A DNA stretch of 64,000 nt from Bufo bufo (GCF_905171765.1 NC_053391.1:690427257-690491256), one strand, 5' to 3'; shown: positions 1 to 11,419, numbered from the stretch's first letter. Program-made: numbers and translations. Notes: a model not told the origin generated them from the sequence alone.

Positions 1-1
1 C

Positions 2-1344
2 CTCTGGTGGCACGTATCGTCCGTCCATTATTATTCCGGGGACTCTCCTACACTACCAATAAACAAAGCAGACCGAATTGGACTAATTAAAATGATACTG
101 TTACCCCAGTTGCTCTACGTCATTAGAAACAGTCCCATTTACCTGGGAGAATCGGTTTTTCATGACATAGAGAAATTATTCAATGTATTAATCTGGTCAA
201 ACAAAAGGGTAAGGAAAAAGATGTATTGGCTTACAAGATCTTACGAACAAGGAGGACTAGAAGTCCCAGATATCAGATTGTACTATATGGTAGCTAATAT
301 TGCAACAATGATGAATTGGACACAGGTGGACTTTCTGAGCCATTTGGTATATAAGAGTGAGGGTGGCTTACAAGATATATTTACATTACTCGAATCAGGA
401 CAACTGGAAAGTACGCACCTATATAAAATCCCATTGGTAAAATCATTGGTGAAGGTATGGAGTAAAGTCAAAAAATCACAGAATTTAGAGGGGCAGATTA
501 AAGTCACCCCGTTATGGTATAATAGGAGGTTAGGTAATGCTACCTTTTTGAAAGAGGCCAGATACTGGACTGATAAGGGTTTATGGCATATTTCACAATA
601 TTTTCAAAATGAAACACTGAAGGATAGGGACACATTATTAATGAATGTAAGGGAAGATAGACAAAGTTATTTTAGATATATTCAGATGGTGGATATTGTC
701 AAAACGGTTATAAAAAAGGAAGATATAGGGATAAAACCACACGAGGTGATGAATTATATAGTAGGCTGGAAAGGTAAGCACAAATTGGTGTCGAGCTTGT
801 ATAAAAAGATACGAAAAACTAGAAGTGAGGGATTCATTTGTAATAGTAAATCAAAATGGGAGAATGATATAGGGATAATAACAGACGATCAGTGCGGAGA
901 ATTTTGGTGTTTTAAACCATATCTGAGGAACCCCTCTCATAGGGTAACTCAGTTTATGATATTACACCGTTTATATATAACACCAAAATGGCTCAAGAAA
1001 GTTTCAGCTAAAACGCCCGGACTATGTCCTAGATGTATGAATGATAAAGCGGATATTATCCATATGTGGTGGAGGTGCCCAAAGAGTCAACCATTCTGGT
1101 GCAGTCTGATTGAACTAATTGGGGATACTTTTCGTTTCAAAATCCAATGGACGGCTTCTGTATGTATTTTGGGTGAAACTTCCCATGAGCTATCAAAGGA
1201 GAATAAAATTATGTTATACAAATCATGTTTTATAGCTCGCTTACTGAAAGCAAGAAGATGGATGCGCCCTGAGGTACCAACAATAAAAGAATGGGAAAAT
1301 TTGATGAACTCCAATCGTATAATAGAAAGAGTAGGATACATTAA
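2..1344 (+). pseudogene. L1-like LINE ORF2, C-terminal part (5' part outside window)
   Basis: The reading frame is open from base 2 of the window, so the element continues to the left. The translation has the post-reverse-transcriptase region of L1/Tx1-type ORF2: an 'RIGLIKMILLPQLLYV' stretch near base 77, then 'GGLEVPDIRLYY' near base 250, and a C-terminal cysteine motif 'LCPRCMNDKADIIHMWWRCP' near base 1020 (CX2C...H...C), which is usual near the end of L1-type ORF2. The endonuclease and catalytic RT motifs lie outside the window. The frame is cut at base 1344 by a MITE. It resumes at 6508 in phase and ends 20 codons later at the TAG at 6569-6571. It is a dead copy, because the inserted DNA replaces the natural end with foreign codons. 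Class is confident; exact clade (L1 or Tx1) is not. Confidence 0.85.
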
Positions 1345-1915
1345 GGCCTCCTGCACACGACCGTTGTGTGCACCCGTGGCCGTTGTGCCGTTTTCCGTTT
1401 TTTTTCGCGGACCCATTGACTTTCAATGGGTCCGTGGAAAAAACGGAAAATGCACCGTTTTGCAGCCGCATCCGGGATCCGTGTTTCATGGCCGTGAAAA
1501 AAATATAACCTGTCCTATTTTTTTCACGGCCAACGGTTCACGGACCCATTCAAGTCAATGGGTCCGTGAAAGAACACGGATGCACACAAGATTGGCATCC
1601 GTGTCCGTGATCCGTGGCCGTAGGTTAGTTTTTATACAGACGGATCCGAAGATCCGTCTGCATAAAGCTTTTTCAAAGCTGAGTTTTCACTTCGTGAAAA
1701 CTCAGAACCGACGGTATATTCTAACACAGAAGTGTTCCCATCGTGATGGGGACGCTTCTAGTTAGAATACACTACAAACTGTGTACATGACTGCCCCCTG
1801 CTGCCTGGCAGCACCCGATCTCTTACAGGGGGCCGTGATCAGCACAATTAACCCCTTCAGGTGCGGCACCTGAAAGGGTTAATTGTACTATCATATCCCC
1901 CTGTAAGAGATCAGA

Positions 1916-2150
1916 CCCCCCCCCTCCCCAGTTTGAATATCATTGATGGCCAGTGCGGCCCCCCCCCCTCTATTGTAATTATTCGTTGGTGGCACAGTGT
2001 GCGCCCCCCCCTCCCTCCCTCTATTGTAATAATTCGTTGGTGGCACAGTGTGCGCCCCCCATCGCCCCCCCCCTCCCTCTATAGCATTAACAACATTGGT
2101 GGCCAGTGTGCGGCCTCCCATCTCCCCCCCCCCCCCATCATCATTGGTGG
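1916..2150 (+). repeat. C-run minisatellite in left foldback arm
   Basis: About three imperfect ~65-bp units, each with a run of 7-11 C followed by TCCCTCTAT and a TTGGTGGCACAGTGTGCG-type block. It is the reverse complement of the G-run array at 5485-5830, but with fewer units, so the two arms have changed copy number independently. Confidence 0.8.
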
Positions 2151-2825
2151 CAGCGGAGTTCCGATCGGAGTCCCAGTTTAATCGCTGGGGCTCCGATCGG
2201 TAACCATGGCAACCAGGACGCTACTACAGTCCTGGTTGCCATGGTTACATAGCAATAGTACAATAGTAGAAGATTCATACTTACCGGCTGCTGCGATGTT
2301 CGTGTCCGGCCGGGAGCTCCACCTACTAGTAAGTGACAGGTCTGTGCGGCGCATTGCTAAATGAACTGTCACTTACCAGTAGAGATGGCCCGAACTATCC
2401 GACGGCGAACAGTTCCCGGCGAACATAGCTTGTTCGCGTTCGCCTCTGCCGGGCGAACACATGCGATGTTCGGTCCGCCCCCTATACATCATCATTGAGC
2501 AAACTTTGACCCTGTACCTCACAGTCAGCAGACACATTCCAGCCAATCAGCAGCATACCCTCCCTCCCAGACCCTCCCACCTCCTGCACAGCATCCATTT
2601 TAGATTCATTCTGAAGCTGCAGTCTTAGTGAGAGGAGGGAGACTGTAACTGCTGCTGATTTAATTGGGAAATCGATAGCTAGGCTAGTGAATTCAGTGTC
2701 CACTCCAGTCCTGAAAGACTCATCTGATCTCTGCTGTAAGGACAGCGTCCTGACAGCACCCCAAAAAGCCCTTTTTAGGGCTGCAACATTAGTCTGCTTT
2801 TTTTTTTTCCTTTATATACATATTG

Positions 2826-4600
2826 CAGTTGCCTGGCCTGCCTGTGTGTGAGGAGCTGCAGGCCCACAGACTGTAGTGTGCCCACTGCCAGTGCTCACCC
2901 CTGTCATTCCGTGTGGCACAGGACTTTGCTTAAAAAAAGGCACTTAATTTTTACACTTTAATCTAAGGTTAGTTGCCTGCCAGTGTGTGTCAGGCTGACT
3001 TCCACTGACTGTAGTGTGCCCACTGCCAGTGCCCACCACTCATACCGGCTGGCACAGGACTTTGCATAAAAAAGGCATTTAATTTTTACACTTTAGTGTA
3101 ATTTCAGCTGCTTGCCTGCTGCTAGTGTGTGTCAGGCCGACTTCAACTGACTGTAGTGTGCCCACTGCCAGTGCCCACCCCTGTCATCCCGTGTGGCACA
3201 GGACTTTGCTTAAAAAAAAGGCACTTAATTTTTACACTTTAATCTAAGGTTAGTTGCCTGCCAGTGTGTGTCAGGCTGACTTCCACTGACTGTAGTGTGC
3301 CCACTGCCAGTGCCCACCACTCATACCGGCTGGCACAGGACTTTGCATAAAAAAGGCATTTAATTTTTACACTTTAGTGTAATTTCAGCTGCTTGCCTGC
3401 TGCTAGTGTGTGTCAGGCCGACTTCAACTGACTGTAGTGTGCCCACTGCCAGTGCCCACCCCTGTCATCCCGTGTGGCACAGGACTTTGCTTAAAAAAAA
3501 GGCACTTCATTTTTACACTTTAATCTAAGGTTAGTTGCCTGCCAGTGTGTGTCAGGCCGACTTCAACTGACTGTAGTGTGCCCACTGCCAGTGCCCACCC
3601 CTGTCATCCCGAGTGGCACAGGACTTTGCTTAAAAAATAGGCACTTAATTTTTACACTTTAATCTAAGGTTAGTTGCCTGCCAGTGTGTGTCAGGCTGAC
3701 TTCCACTGACTGTAGTGTGCCCACTGCCAGTGCCCACCACTCATACCGGCTGGCACAGGACTTTGCATAAAAAAGGCATTTAATTTTTACACTTTAGTGT
3801 AATTTCAGCTGCTTGCCTGCTGCTAGTGTGTGTCAGGCCGACTTCAACTGACTGTAGTGTGCCCACTGCCAGTGCCCACCCCTGTCATACCGAGTGGCAC
3901 AGGACTTTGCTTAAAAAATAGGCACTTAATTTTTACACTTTAATCTAAGGTTAGTTGCCTGCCAGTGTGTGTCAGGCTGACTTCCACTGACTGTAGTGTG
4001 CCCACTGCCAGTGCCCACCACTCATACCGGCTGGCACAGGACTTTGCATAAAAAAGGCATTTAATTTTTACACTTTAGTGTAATTTCAGCTGCTTGCCTG
4101 CTGCTAGTGTGTGTCAGGCCGACTTCAACTGACTGTAGTGTGCCCACTGCCAGTGCCAACCACTGATACCGGGTGGCACAGTAGCTTGCCGATAAATAAG
4201 GCATTTAATTTTTAGACAGTAGTCTAAATTCAGTTGCTTGCCTGCTGCCAGTGTGTGTCAGGCCCGCTTCCACTGACTGTAGTGTGCCTACTGCCAGTGC
4301 CAACCACTGATACCGGGTGGCACAGTAGCTTGCCGATAAATAAGGCATTTAATTTTTAGACAGTAGTCTAAATTCAGTTGCTTGCCTGCTGCCAGTGTGT
4401 GTCAGGCCCTCTTCCACTGACTGTAGTGTGCCCACTGCCAGTGCCAACCACTCATACCGGGTGGCACAGTAGCTTGCCGATAAATAAGGCATTTAATTTT
4501 TACACTTTAGTGTAATTTCAGTTGCTTGCCTGCTGCCAGTGTGTGTCAGGCCCGCTTCTACTGACTGTAGTGTGCCCACTGCCAGTGCCAACCACTGATA
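2826..4600 (+). repeat. ~140-bp tandem array with dimeric (281-bp) higher-order structure
   Basis: About 12-13 units share CTGACTGTAGTGTGCCCACTG. Two unit types alternate: one carries AATCTAAGGTTAGTTGCCTG, the other AGTGTAATTTCAGCTGCTTG. The marker CCACCACTCATACCGG falls at 3033, 3314, 3734 and 4015, spacing 281, 420 and 281, so there is a dimer plus one extra monomer. The last units (after 4160) are a diverged type with TAGCTTGCCGATAAATAAGG. Confidence 0.9.
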
Positions 4601-5340
4601 CCATCTCCCCGTTCGAAAAATCTATTCAATAAATGGCACCCAGATTGGGGACGTTAGAGGGATTAAACTGATGAGAATAGTACTACAGAAAATACCACTC
4701 ATATCGGGTGTGACAGTAAATTGCACGGCGCAGACGCAGTCACCGTGGATAAAAACAAAGGGGAGGGAGCCAGCGTTTTTTTAACCATCTCCCCGTTCGA
4801 AAAATCAATTCAATTGACCTTTCGGGGACCCTTGGTGTTGTACGTGGCTGGGTGGAGGAAGAAACCTTCAATGACATCACCGGGACGTGGCTAGCTTGGT
4901 ATCCAACCTTGTGCAAATGGGGAGTTTGCGGTTGTGCAAATGAACTGTTTGCGGTGCATTAAAAGGGGAGTTTGGTCTGTCAATGTCTGTGATGCGGGCG
5001 TAACCCTTACACTACCTGATCGATACAACATCATACCTGATCGTATACACACACTGGATGTTTTAAAGCACGTTATTCCAAACAATTTAGGAATGTTAGT
5101 TGATTTATGCCCTTTATGGATTAAAACCCGACTCTGCGTCCACTACGTAATTTTCCATGGGAGTTTTGCCATAGATCCCCCTCCGGCATGCCACAGTCCA
5201 GGTGTTAGACCCCTTGAAACAACTTTCTCATCACTATTGTGGCCAGAAAGAGTCCCTGTGGGTTTTAAAATTCGCCTGTCTATTGAAGTCTATGGCGGTT
5301 CGCCCGGTTCGCCAGTTCGCGAACATTTGCGGAAGTTCTC
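4601..5340. other. Internal sequence of the nested element, no recognised gene
   Basis: This contains two copies of CCATCTCCCCGTTCGAAAAAT (about 4600 and 4786) and short direct repeats around GTGCAAATG and TTTGCGG (4913-4955). I recognise it as belonging to the same transposon as its TTCGCG-rich end, but cannot assign a protein. Confidence 0.45.
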
Positions 5341-5484
5341 GTTCGCTGTTCGCGAACTGAAAATTTTATGTTCGCGACATCACTACTTACCAGTAGGAGG
5401 AGCTCCCGGCCGGACACAGACATCGCAGCTCCCAGGTAAGTATGAATCTTTTACTATTGTACTATTGCTAGTAACCCGCTGCCA

Positions 5485-5830
5485 CCAATGATCGGGGGGG
5501 GGGGGGAGATGGGAGGCCGCACACTGGCCACCAATGTTGTTAATGCTATAGAGGGGGGGGGGGGGGCGATGGGGGGCGCACACTGTGCCACCAACGATTT
5601 ATTACAATAGAGGGAGGAAGGGGGGGGGGGCGGGGGGGCGCACACTGTGCCACCAACGATTTATTACAATAGAGGGAGGAAGGGGGGGGGGGGGGGCGGG
5701 GCGCACACTGTGCCACCAACGATTTATTACAATAGAGGGAGGAAGGGGGGGGGCGGGGGGGCGCACACTGTGCCACCAACGATTTATTACAATAGAGGGA
5801 GGAAGGGGGGGGGGGCGCACTGGCCACCAA
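5485..5830 (+). repeat. G-run minisatellite in right foldback arm
   Basis: Five or six ~60-bp units of a GTGCCACCAACGATTTATTA block followed by AGAGGGAGGAAG and a run of 8-15 G. It mirrors the C-run array at 1916-2150. Such G runs could form quadruplex structures on the plus strand. The open frames in both strands here are compositional artefacts. Confidence 0.85.
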
Positions 5831-6507
5831 TGATATTCAAACTGGGGAGGGGGGGGGTCTGCCCCCTGCTGCCTGGCAGCCCTGATCTCTTACAGGGGGA
5901 TATGATAGTACAATTAACCCCTTCAGGTGCGGCACTTGAGGGGTTAATTGTGCTGATCATGGCCCCCTGTAAGAGATCGGATGCTGCCAGGCAGCAGGGG
6001 GCAGTCATGTACACAGTTTGTAGTATATTCTAACTAGAAGCGTCCCCATCACCATGGGAACGCCTCTGTGTTAGAATATACTGTCGGAAATGAGGTTTCA
6101 CGATCTAACTCATATCCGACAGTATATTCTAACATAGGGGCGTTCCCATGGTGATGGGGACGCTTCAAGTTAAAATATACCATCGGATTGGAGAAAACTC
6201 CGATCCGATGGTATAAAAGGGACTCCAGACTTTACATTGAAAGTCAATAGGGACGGATCCGTTTGAAATTGCACCATATTGTGTCAACGTCAAACGGATC
6301 CGTCCCCATTGACTTGCATTGTAAATTAGGACGGATCCGTTTGGCTCCGCACGGCCAGGCGGACACCAAAACGACTTTTTTTTCATGTCCGTGGATCCTC
6401 TAAAAATCAAGGAAGACCCACAGACGAAAAAACGGTCACGGATCACGGAAAAACGGGACCCGTTTTTGCGGACCGCAAAAAAATACGTTCGTGTGCAGGA
6501 GGCCTAA

Positions 6508-7020
6508 GAGCAACATAGGTTATAGACATGAGAAAATCTGGGCTCAGTGGTTAAAACATATAAACAAATAGATATGGAGATATTTATATATATATATTTT
6601 TTGTATTTTATTTTATTTATATATATATATATATTATTTTTTATTTTATTTTTTTATTTTTTTTTATTTTACTTATTTGTTTTTTGTCCCCCCCCCATCT
6701 TCCCGGTGGATATAGGGTGGGGGGGGGGGGCTATGGGTTTGGGAAGGGTGGGATGGGGGGGAGGGGGGAAATAAGGAATAAAGGTTTAAAGGTAATAGAA
6801 GTAATGTGCTAATTACTGTAATGTACTGGATAGGTCAAGTATCTCCATGTAGGGGATGTTTTAGTGGCAGGGGAACGAATACCCTACTACATTTATGTAT
6901 TAAGCACGCTTACTTGCTCTTGGTTGATGCCTGATGTTTTTATTATGTAATTGTTAAATGTATAATTACTGCTCTTTTTGTACTTTACTGGATTAAATAA
7001 AAAATATAAAAATAAAAAAA
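6508..7020 (+). mobile_element. 3' end and 3' UTR of the L1-like LINE
   Basis: Bases 6508-6571 supply the last codons of the LINE frame interrupted at 1344 and its TAG stop. The rest is an AT-rich 3' UTR with a TA/T-rich stretch (6585-6690), a G-rich stretch (6715-6770) and a terminal A-rich tail (about 6990-7021), as expected of an L1-type 3' end. Confidence 0.75.
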
Positions 7021-7021
7021 A

Positions 7022-8407
7022 GAAGTGTTACTTTACGCTTTTACTTTTCCAAGCCATTCTGAGATTGTTTTCTCATAACACATTGTACTTCATGACAGTC
7101 AAAATATTTTATTTTTATTTATAAAAAAAAAATCCCAAATTGACCAAAAAATTTGAAAAATTCGCAACTTTCCAAATTTCAATTTCTCTACTTTTAAAAC
7201 AGATAGTGATACCTCATAAAATAGTTATTGCCGGTACTTAACATCCCCCATATGTCTGCTTCATGTTTGGATCATTTAGTAAATGCCATTTTATTTTTTG
7301 GGGACGTTAGAATGTTTAGAAGTTTAGAAGCAAATCTTACAATTTTAAAGAAAATTTCCAAAACCTACTTTTTTAAGGACCGGTTCAGTTATGAAGTCCC
7401 TGTTGGGCTAAATGACTCCATTTTAGAAACTACACCCCTCGAGGTATTCAAAACTGATTTTACAAACTTTGTTAACCCTTTAGGTGTTTCACAAGAATTA
7501 AAGGAAAATGGAGATGAAATTTCAGAATTTCACTTTTTTTGGCAGATTTTTCATTTTAATCCATTCTTTTCCAGTAACAAAGCAAGGGTCAAGAGTCAAA
7601 CAAAACTCAATATTTATTACCCCGATTCTGCAGTTTACAGAAACACCCCACATATGGTCATAAACCGCTGTACGGGCACACGGCAGGGCGCAGAAGAGAA
7701 GAAGCAATATATGGTTTTTGGAGGGCAGATTTTGCTGCACTGATTTTTAGACACCATGTCACATTTGAAGACCCCCTGATGCACCCCTAGAGTAGAAACT
7801 CCCGAAAAAGTGACCCCATTTTGGAAACTACGGGATAGAGTGGCAGTTTTGTTGGTACTATTTTGTGGTAAATATGATTTTTAATCGCTCTATATTATGC
7901 TTTTTGTGAGGTAAGGTAACAAACAATTCATCTGACGGGTTAGATCATGTGCTTTTATAGAGCAGGTTGTTACGGATGCGATGGTATCAAGTATGTCTAC
8001 TTTTTTGTTTGTTTGTTTCAGTTTTACATAATAAAGCATTTTTTTAAAATACAATAATTTTTTAGGGTCTCCATATTCTGAGAGCCATTGTTTTTTTTTT
8101 TTTGGGGCGATTGTTTTAAGTAGGGGGATCATTTTTGCGGGATGAGGTGACGGTTTGATTGGTACTATTTTGGTACATATGACTTTTTGATCTCTTGGTA
8201 TTACACTGTTTGTGATGTAAGGTGACAAAAAATAGCTTTTTTGGCACATTTTTTATTTTATTTTTAGGAGTTCACCTGAGGGGTTAGGTCATGAGATACT
8301 TTAATACAGCTGGTTGTTATGGATGCAGCAATACCTAATATGTCTACTTTTTTATTTATTTTTTGTTTAACACAATAAAAGCATTTTGAAAACAAAAAAA
8401 TCATGTT
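7022..8407. repeat. Amphibian dispersed repeat with internal ~300-bp duplication
   Basis: I recognise this type from frog genomes by its phrases TTTAGAAACTACACCCCTC (7430) and CATATGGTCATAAACCGC (about 7650), but cannot name its superfamily. Two diverged copies of one block, containing TTGGTACTATTTTG, a GTAAGGT(A/G)AC box and TATGTCTACTTTTTT, lie about 300 bp apart (7850-8005 and 8158-8350). A third partial copy is at 9225-9295, on the far side of the MITE inserted at 8411. The open frame at 7228-7743 lies in the repeat and matches no protein I know. Confidence 0.6.
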
Positions 8408-8410
8408 TAA

Positions 8411-9178
8411 GGGCTCTTTCACACTTGCGTTCTTGTCTTCCGGCGCTGAGTTCCGTCGTCGGGGCTCTATGCCGGAAGAATCCTGATCAGAATTATCCTA
8501 ATGCATTCTGAATGGAGAGAAATCCGTTCAGGATGCATCAGGTTGTCTTCAGTTCCGGAACGGAACGTTTTTTGGCCGGAAAAAATACCGCAGCATTCTG
8601 CGCTTTTTGCTCCGGCCAAAAATCCGGAACACTTGCCGCAATGCCGGATCCGGAATTAATGCCCATTGAAAGGCATTGATCCGGATCCGGCCTTAAGCTA
8701 AACGTCGTTTCGGCGCATTGCCGGACCCGACATTTAGCTTTTTCTGAATGGTTACCATGGCTGCCGGGACGCTAAAGTCCTGGCAGCCATGGTAAAGTGT
8801 AGCGGGGAGCGGGGGAGCAGTATACTTACCGTCCGTGCGGCTCCCCGGGCGCTCCAGAGGGACGTCAGGGCGCCCCAAGCGCATGGATCATGTGATCGCA
8901 TTGGACACGTCATCCATGCGCATGGGGTGCTCTGACGTCATTCTGGAGCGCCCCGGGAGCCGCACGGACTGTAAGTATACTGCTCCCCCGCTCCCCAATA
9001 CTACTATGGCAGCCAGGACTTTAATAGCGTCCTGGCTGCCATAGTAACACTGAAAGCATTTGGAAGACGGTTCCGTCTTCAAATGCTTTCAGTACACTTG
9101 CGTTTTTCCGGATCCGGAGTGTAATTCCGGCAAATGGAGTACACGCCGGATCCGGACAACGCAAGTGTGAAAGAGGCC
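8411..9178. mobile_element. Palindromic MITE, copy 1
   Basis: Inverted ends GGGCTCTTTCACACTTGCGT (8411) and ACGCAAGTGTGAAAGAGGCC (ending 9178) are flanked by TAA on the left and TTA on the right. Most of the interior is a long imperfect palindrome centred near 8905, with CGGCTCCCCGGGCGCTCC against its complement, plus many CCGGATCCGG motifs. The left arm holds about 370 bp that have no counterpart in the right arm. No transposase is present. It interrupts the dispersed repeat at 7022-9300. Confidence 0.75.
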
Positions 9179-9305
9179 TTAGTGTTTTCATAGTCTGAGA
9201 TCCATAGTTTTTTCTATTTTTTTGTGGCGATTGTCTTATGTAGGGGCTCATTTTCTGTGGGATGAGGGGATGGTTTGATTGATACTATTTTAGTGTAGAT
9301 ACATA

Positions 9306-9577
9306 TAGTGGAAGCAGGGGAAGCAGTTGCTTGGGGGCCCTGACCCAGAAGGGGCCCATCCAGGAGGAGGAGGACTAAAGGATTTGGTCAGGGCCCCCTT
9401 AACAGTATTACACAATTAAATGATATACAGTGACAGTATAGACAGTCTAGAAAACGGATGGAACAGCTGCCGGGCCTGGTCTGAGAGAGCGATCTTTACT
9501 AGCCACAGGAATAAGGGCGGTATGAAAGGAAGGGGTTGTGAAAAAAATGGGGCCCAGTCATTTCTAGCTACGCCACT
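9306..9577 (-). mobile_element. hAT-like transposon remnant, copy 1
   Basis: The right end TAGCTACGCCACTG (ending 9577) is the complement of a CAGTGGCGTAGCTA terminus, which I know from non-autonomous hAT elements of frogs. GGGGCCC-rich blocks occur inside. The left terminus is degraded. It sits directly against the start of the 31-bp satellite. Confidence 0.5.
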
Positions 9578-9588
9578 GACCATAGATG

Positions 9589-10728
9589 TCAAATTACAAA
9601 GATAATAAACACAGTGATGTCACAGTACAGGGATAATAAACACAGTGATGTCACAGTACAGGGATAATAAACACAGTGATGTCACAGTACACAGATAATA
9701 AACACAGTGATGTCACAGTACAGGGATAATAAACACAGTGATGTCACAGTACACAGATAATAAACACAGTGATGTCACAGTACACAGATAATAAACACAG
9801 TGATGTCACAGTACAGCGATAATAAACACAGTGATGTCACAGTACACAGATAATAAACACAGTGATGTCACAGTACAGCGATAATAAACACAGTGATGTC
9901 ACAGTACAGCGATAATAAACACAGTGATGTCACAGTACAGCGATAATAAACACAGTGATGTCACAGTACAGCGATAATAAACACAGTGATGTCACAGTAC
10001 ACAGATAATAAACACAGTGATGTCACAGTACAGAGATAATAAACACAGTGATGTCACAGTACAGGGATAATAAACACAGTGATGTCACAGTACAGAGATA
10101 ATAAATACAGTGATGTCACAGTACAGGGATAATAAACACAGTGATGTCACAGTACAGGGATAATAAACACAGTGATGTCACAGTACAGGGATAATAAACA
10201 CAGTGATGTCACAGTAAAGGGATAATACACACAGTGATGTCACAGTACAGAGATAATAAACACAGTGATGTCACAGCACAGGGATAATAAACACAGTGAT
10301 GTCACAGTACAGGGATAATACACACAGTGATGTCACAGTACAGAGATAATAAACACAGTGATGTCACAGTACAGGGATAATAAACACAGTGATGTCACAG
10401 TACAGGGATAATAAACACAGTGATGTCACAGCACAGGGATAATACACACAGTGATGTCACAGTACAGGGATAATAAACACAGTGATGTCACAGTACAGGG
10501 ATAATAAACACAGTGATGTCACAGCACAGGGATAATAAACACAGTGATGTCACAGTACAGGGATAATAAACACAGTGATGTCACAGTACACAGATAATAA
10601 ACACAGTGATGTCACAGTACAGGGACACAGTGATGTCACAGTACACAGATAATAAACACAGTGATGTCACAGTACAGGGATAATAAACACAGTGATGTCA
10701 CAGTACACAGATAATAAACACAGTGAAA
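9589..10728 (+). repeat. 31-bp satellite, block 1
   Basis: A tandem array of a 31-bp unit (ATAATAAACACAGTGATGTC followed by ACAGTACAGGG) with point variants at the last bases (GGG, CAC, CGA, AGA). There are about 36 units. One shortened unit (CAGGGACACAGTG) occurs near 10622. The array ends abruptly at CAGTGAAAACAC where an inverted MITE end begins. Confidence 0.97.
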
Positions 10729-10735
10729 ACACTAA

Positions 10736-11292
10736 GGCCTCTTTCACACTTGCGTTGTCCGGATCCGGCGTGTACTCCATTTGCCGGAATTACACTCCGG
10801 ATCCGGAAAAACGCAAGTGTACTGAAAGCATTTGAAGACGGAACCGTCTTCCAAATGCTTTCAGTGTTACTATGGCAGCCAGGACGCTATTAAAGTCCTG
10901 GTTGCCATAGTAGTAGTGGGGAGCGGGGGAGCAGTATACTTACCGTCCGTGCGGCTCCCCGGGCGCTCCAGAGGGACGTCAGGGCGCCCCAAGCGCATGG
11001 ATCATGTGATCGCATTGGACACGTCATCCATGCGCATGGGGTGCTCTGACGTCATTCTGGAGCGCCCCGGGAGCCGCACGGACTGTAAGTATACTGCTCC
11101 CCCGCTCCCCACTACTACTATGGCAACCAGGACTTTAATAGCGTCCTGGCTGCCATAGTAACACTGAAAGCATTTGGAAGACGGTTCCGTCTTCAAATGC
11201 TTTCAGTACACTTGCGTTTTTCCGGATCCGGAGTGTAATTCCGGCAAATGGAGTACACGCCGGATCCGGACAACGCAAGTGTGAAAGAGGCC
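10736..11292. mobile_element. Palindromic MITE, copy 2 (symmetrical arms)
   Basis: Ends GGCCTCTTTCACACTTGCGT (10736) and its complement (ending 11292) are flanked by TAA and TTA. From about 10914 onward it is nearly identical to copy 1 at an offset of 2,114 bp. Its left arm, however, is the reverse complement of the right arm, unlike the left arm of copy 1. It therefore arose through duplication with an inversion or template switch, not by a second insertion at an unrelated site. Confidence 0.75.
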
Positions 11293-11419
11293 TTAGTGTT
11301 TTCATAGTCTGAGATCCATAGTTTTTTCTATTTTTTTGTGGCGATTGTCTTATGTAGGGGCTCATTTTCTGTGGGATGAGGGGATGGTTTGATTGATACT
11401 ATTTTAGTGTAGATACATA

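Larger units (their letters stand above)
2381..5384. mobile_element. DNA transposon (unassigned) nested in the foldback, 10-bp target duplication
   Basis: A perfect 10-bp direct repeat ACTTACCAGT flanks the element (2371-2380 and 5385-5394). Its ends are imperfect inverted repeats: AGAGATGGCCCGAAC at 2381 and GTTCGCGACATCACT ending at 5384 (12 of 15 complementary), and TTCGCG-rich sequence continues inward at both ends. No transposase ORF is recognisable. The open frame 4934-5491 has no recognisable domain and runs into the foldback arm. A 9-10 bp duplication would fit a Mutator-like element, but I see no coding evidence for that. Confidence 0.7.
1629..6365. mobile_element. Large foldback element with ~700-bp inverted arms
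   Basis: The left arm (about 1690-2345) is repeated in reverse complement as the right arm (about 5395-6190). Matching landmarks are the block at 1785-1910 (CCCCCTGCTGCCTGGCAGC, then a palindrome around 1860) against 5860-6010, and the block at 2270-2330 against 5395-5460. Outer ends contain ACGGATCCG-type palindromes (1640-1665; 6240-6345). No transposase is visible. The central spacer of about 25 bp (2346-2370) is followed by another inserted element. The exact outer boundaries are approximate to about 10 bp. Confidence 0.7.
1345..6504. mobile_element. PIF/Harbinger-like MITE, split by a nested foldback element
   Basis: Terminal inverted repeats GGCCTCCTGCACACGA (1345) and its complement (ending 6504) are flanked on both sides by TAA (1342-1344 and 6505-6507), the three-base duplication expected for PIF/Harbinger. 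The MITE itself is only about 417 bp: the outer pieces 1345 to ~1628 and ~6366 to 6504 together match the length and order of the intact 416-bp copy at 42925-43340. Everything between is a later insertion. Superfamily is inferred from the TAA duplication and the GG...CC ends. Confidence 0.8.

Noticed and set aside
4934..5491. 185-codon frame as possible transposase
   Set aside because: No DDE or zinc motif; it crosses from the nested element through its target duplication into the foldback arm.
7228..7743. 171-codon frame as possible gene
   Set aside because: It falls in a dispersed repeat family and resembles no known protein; no splice sites or start context.
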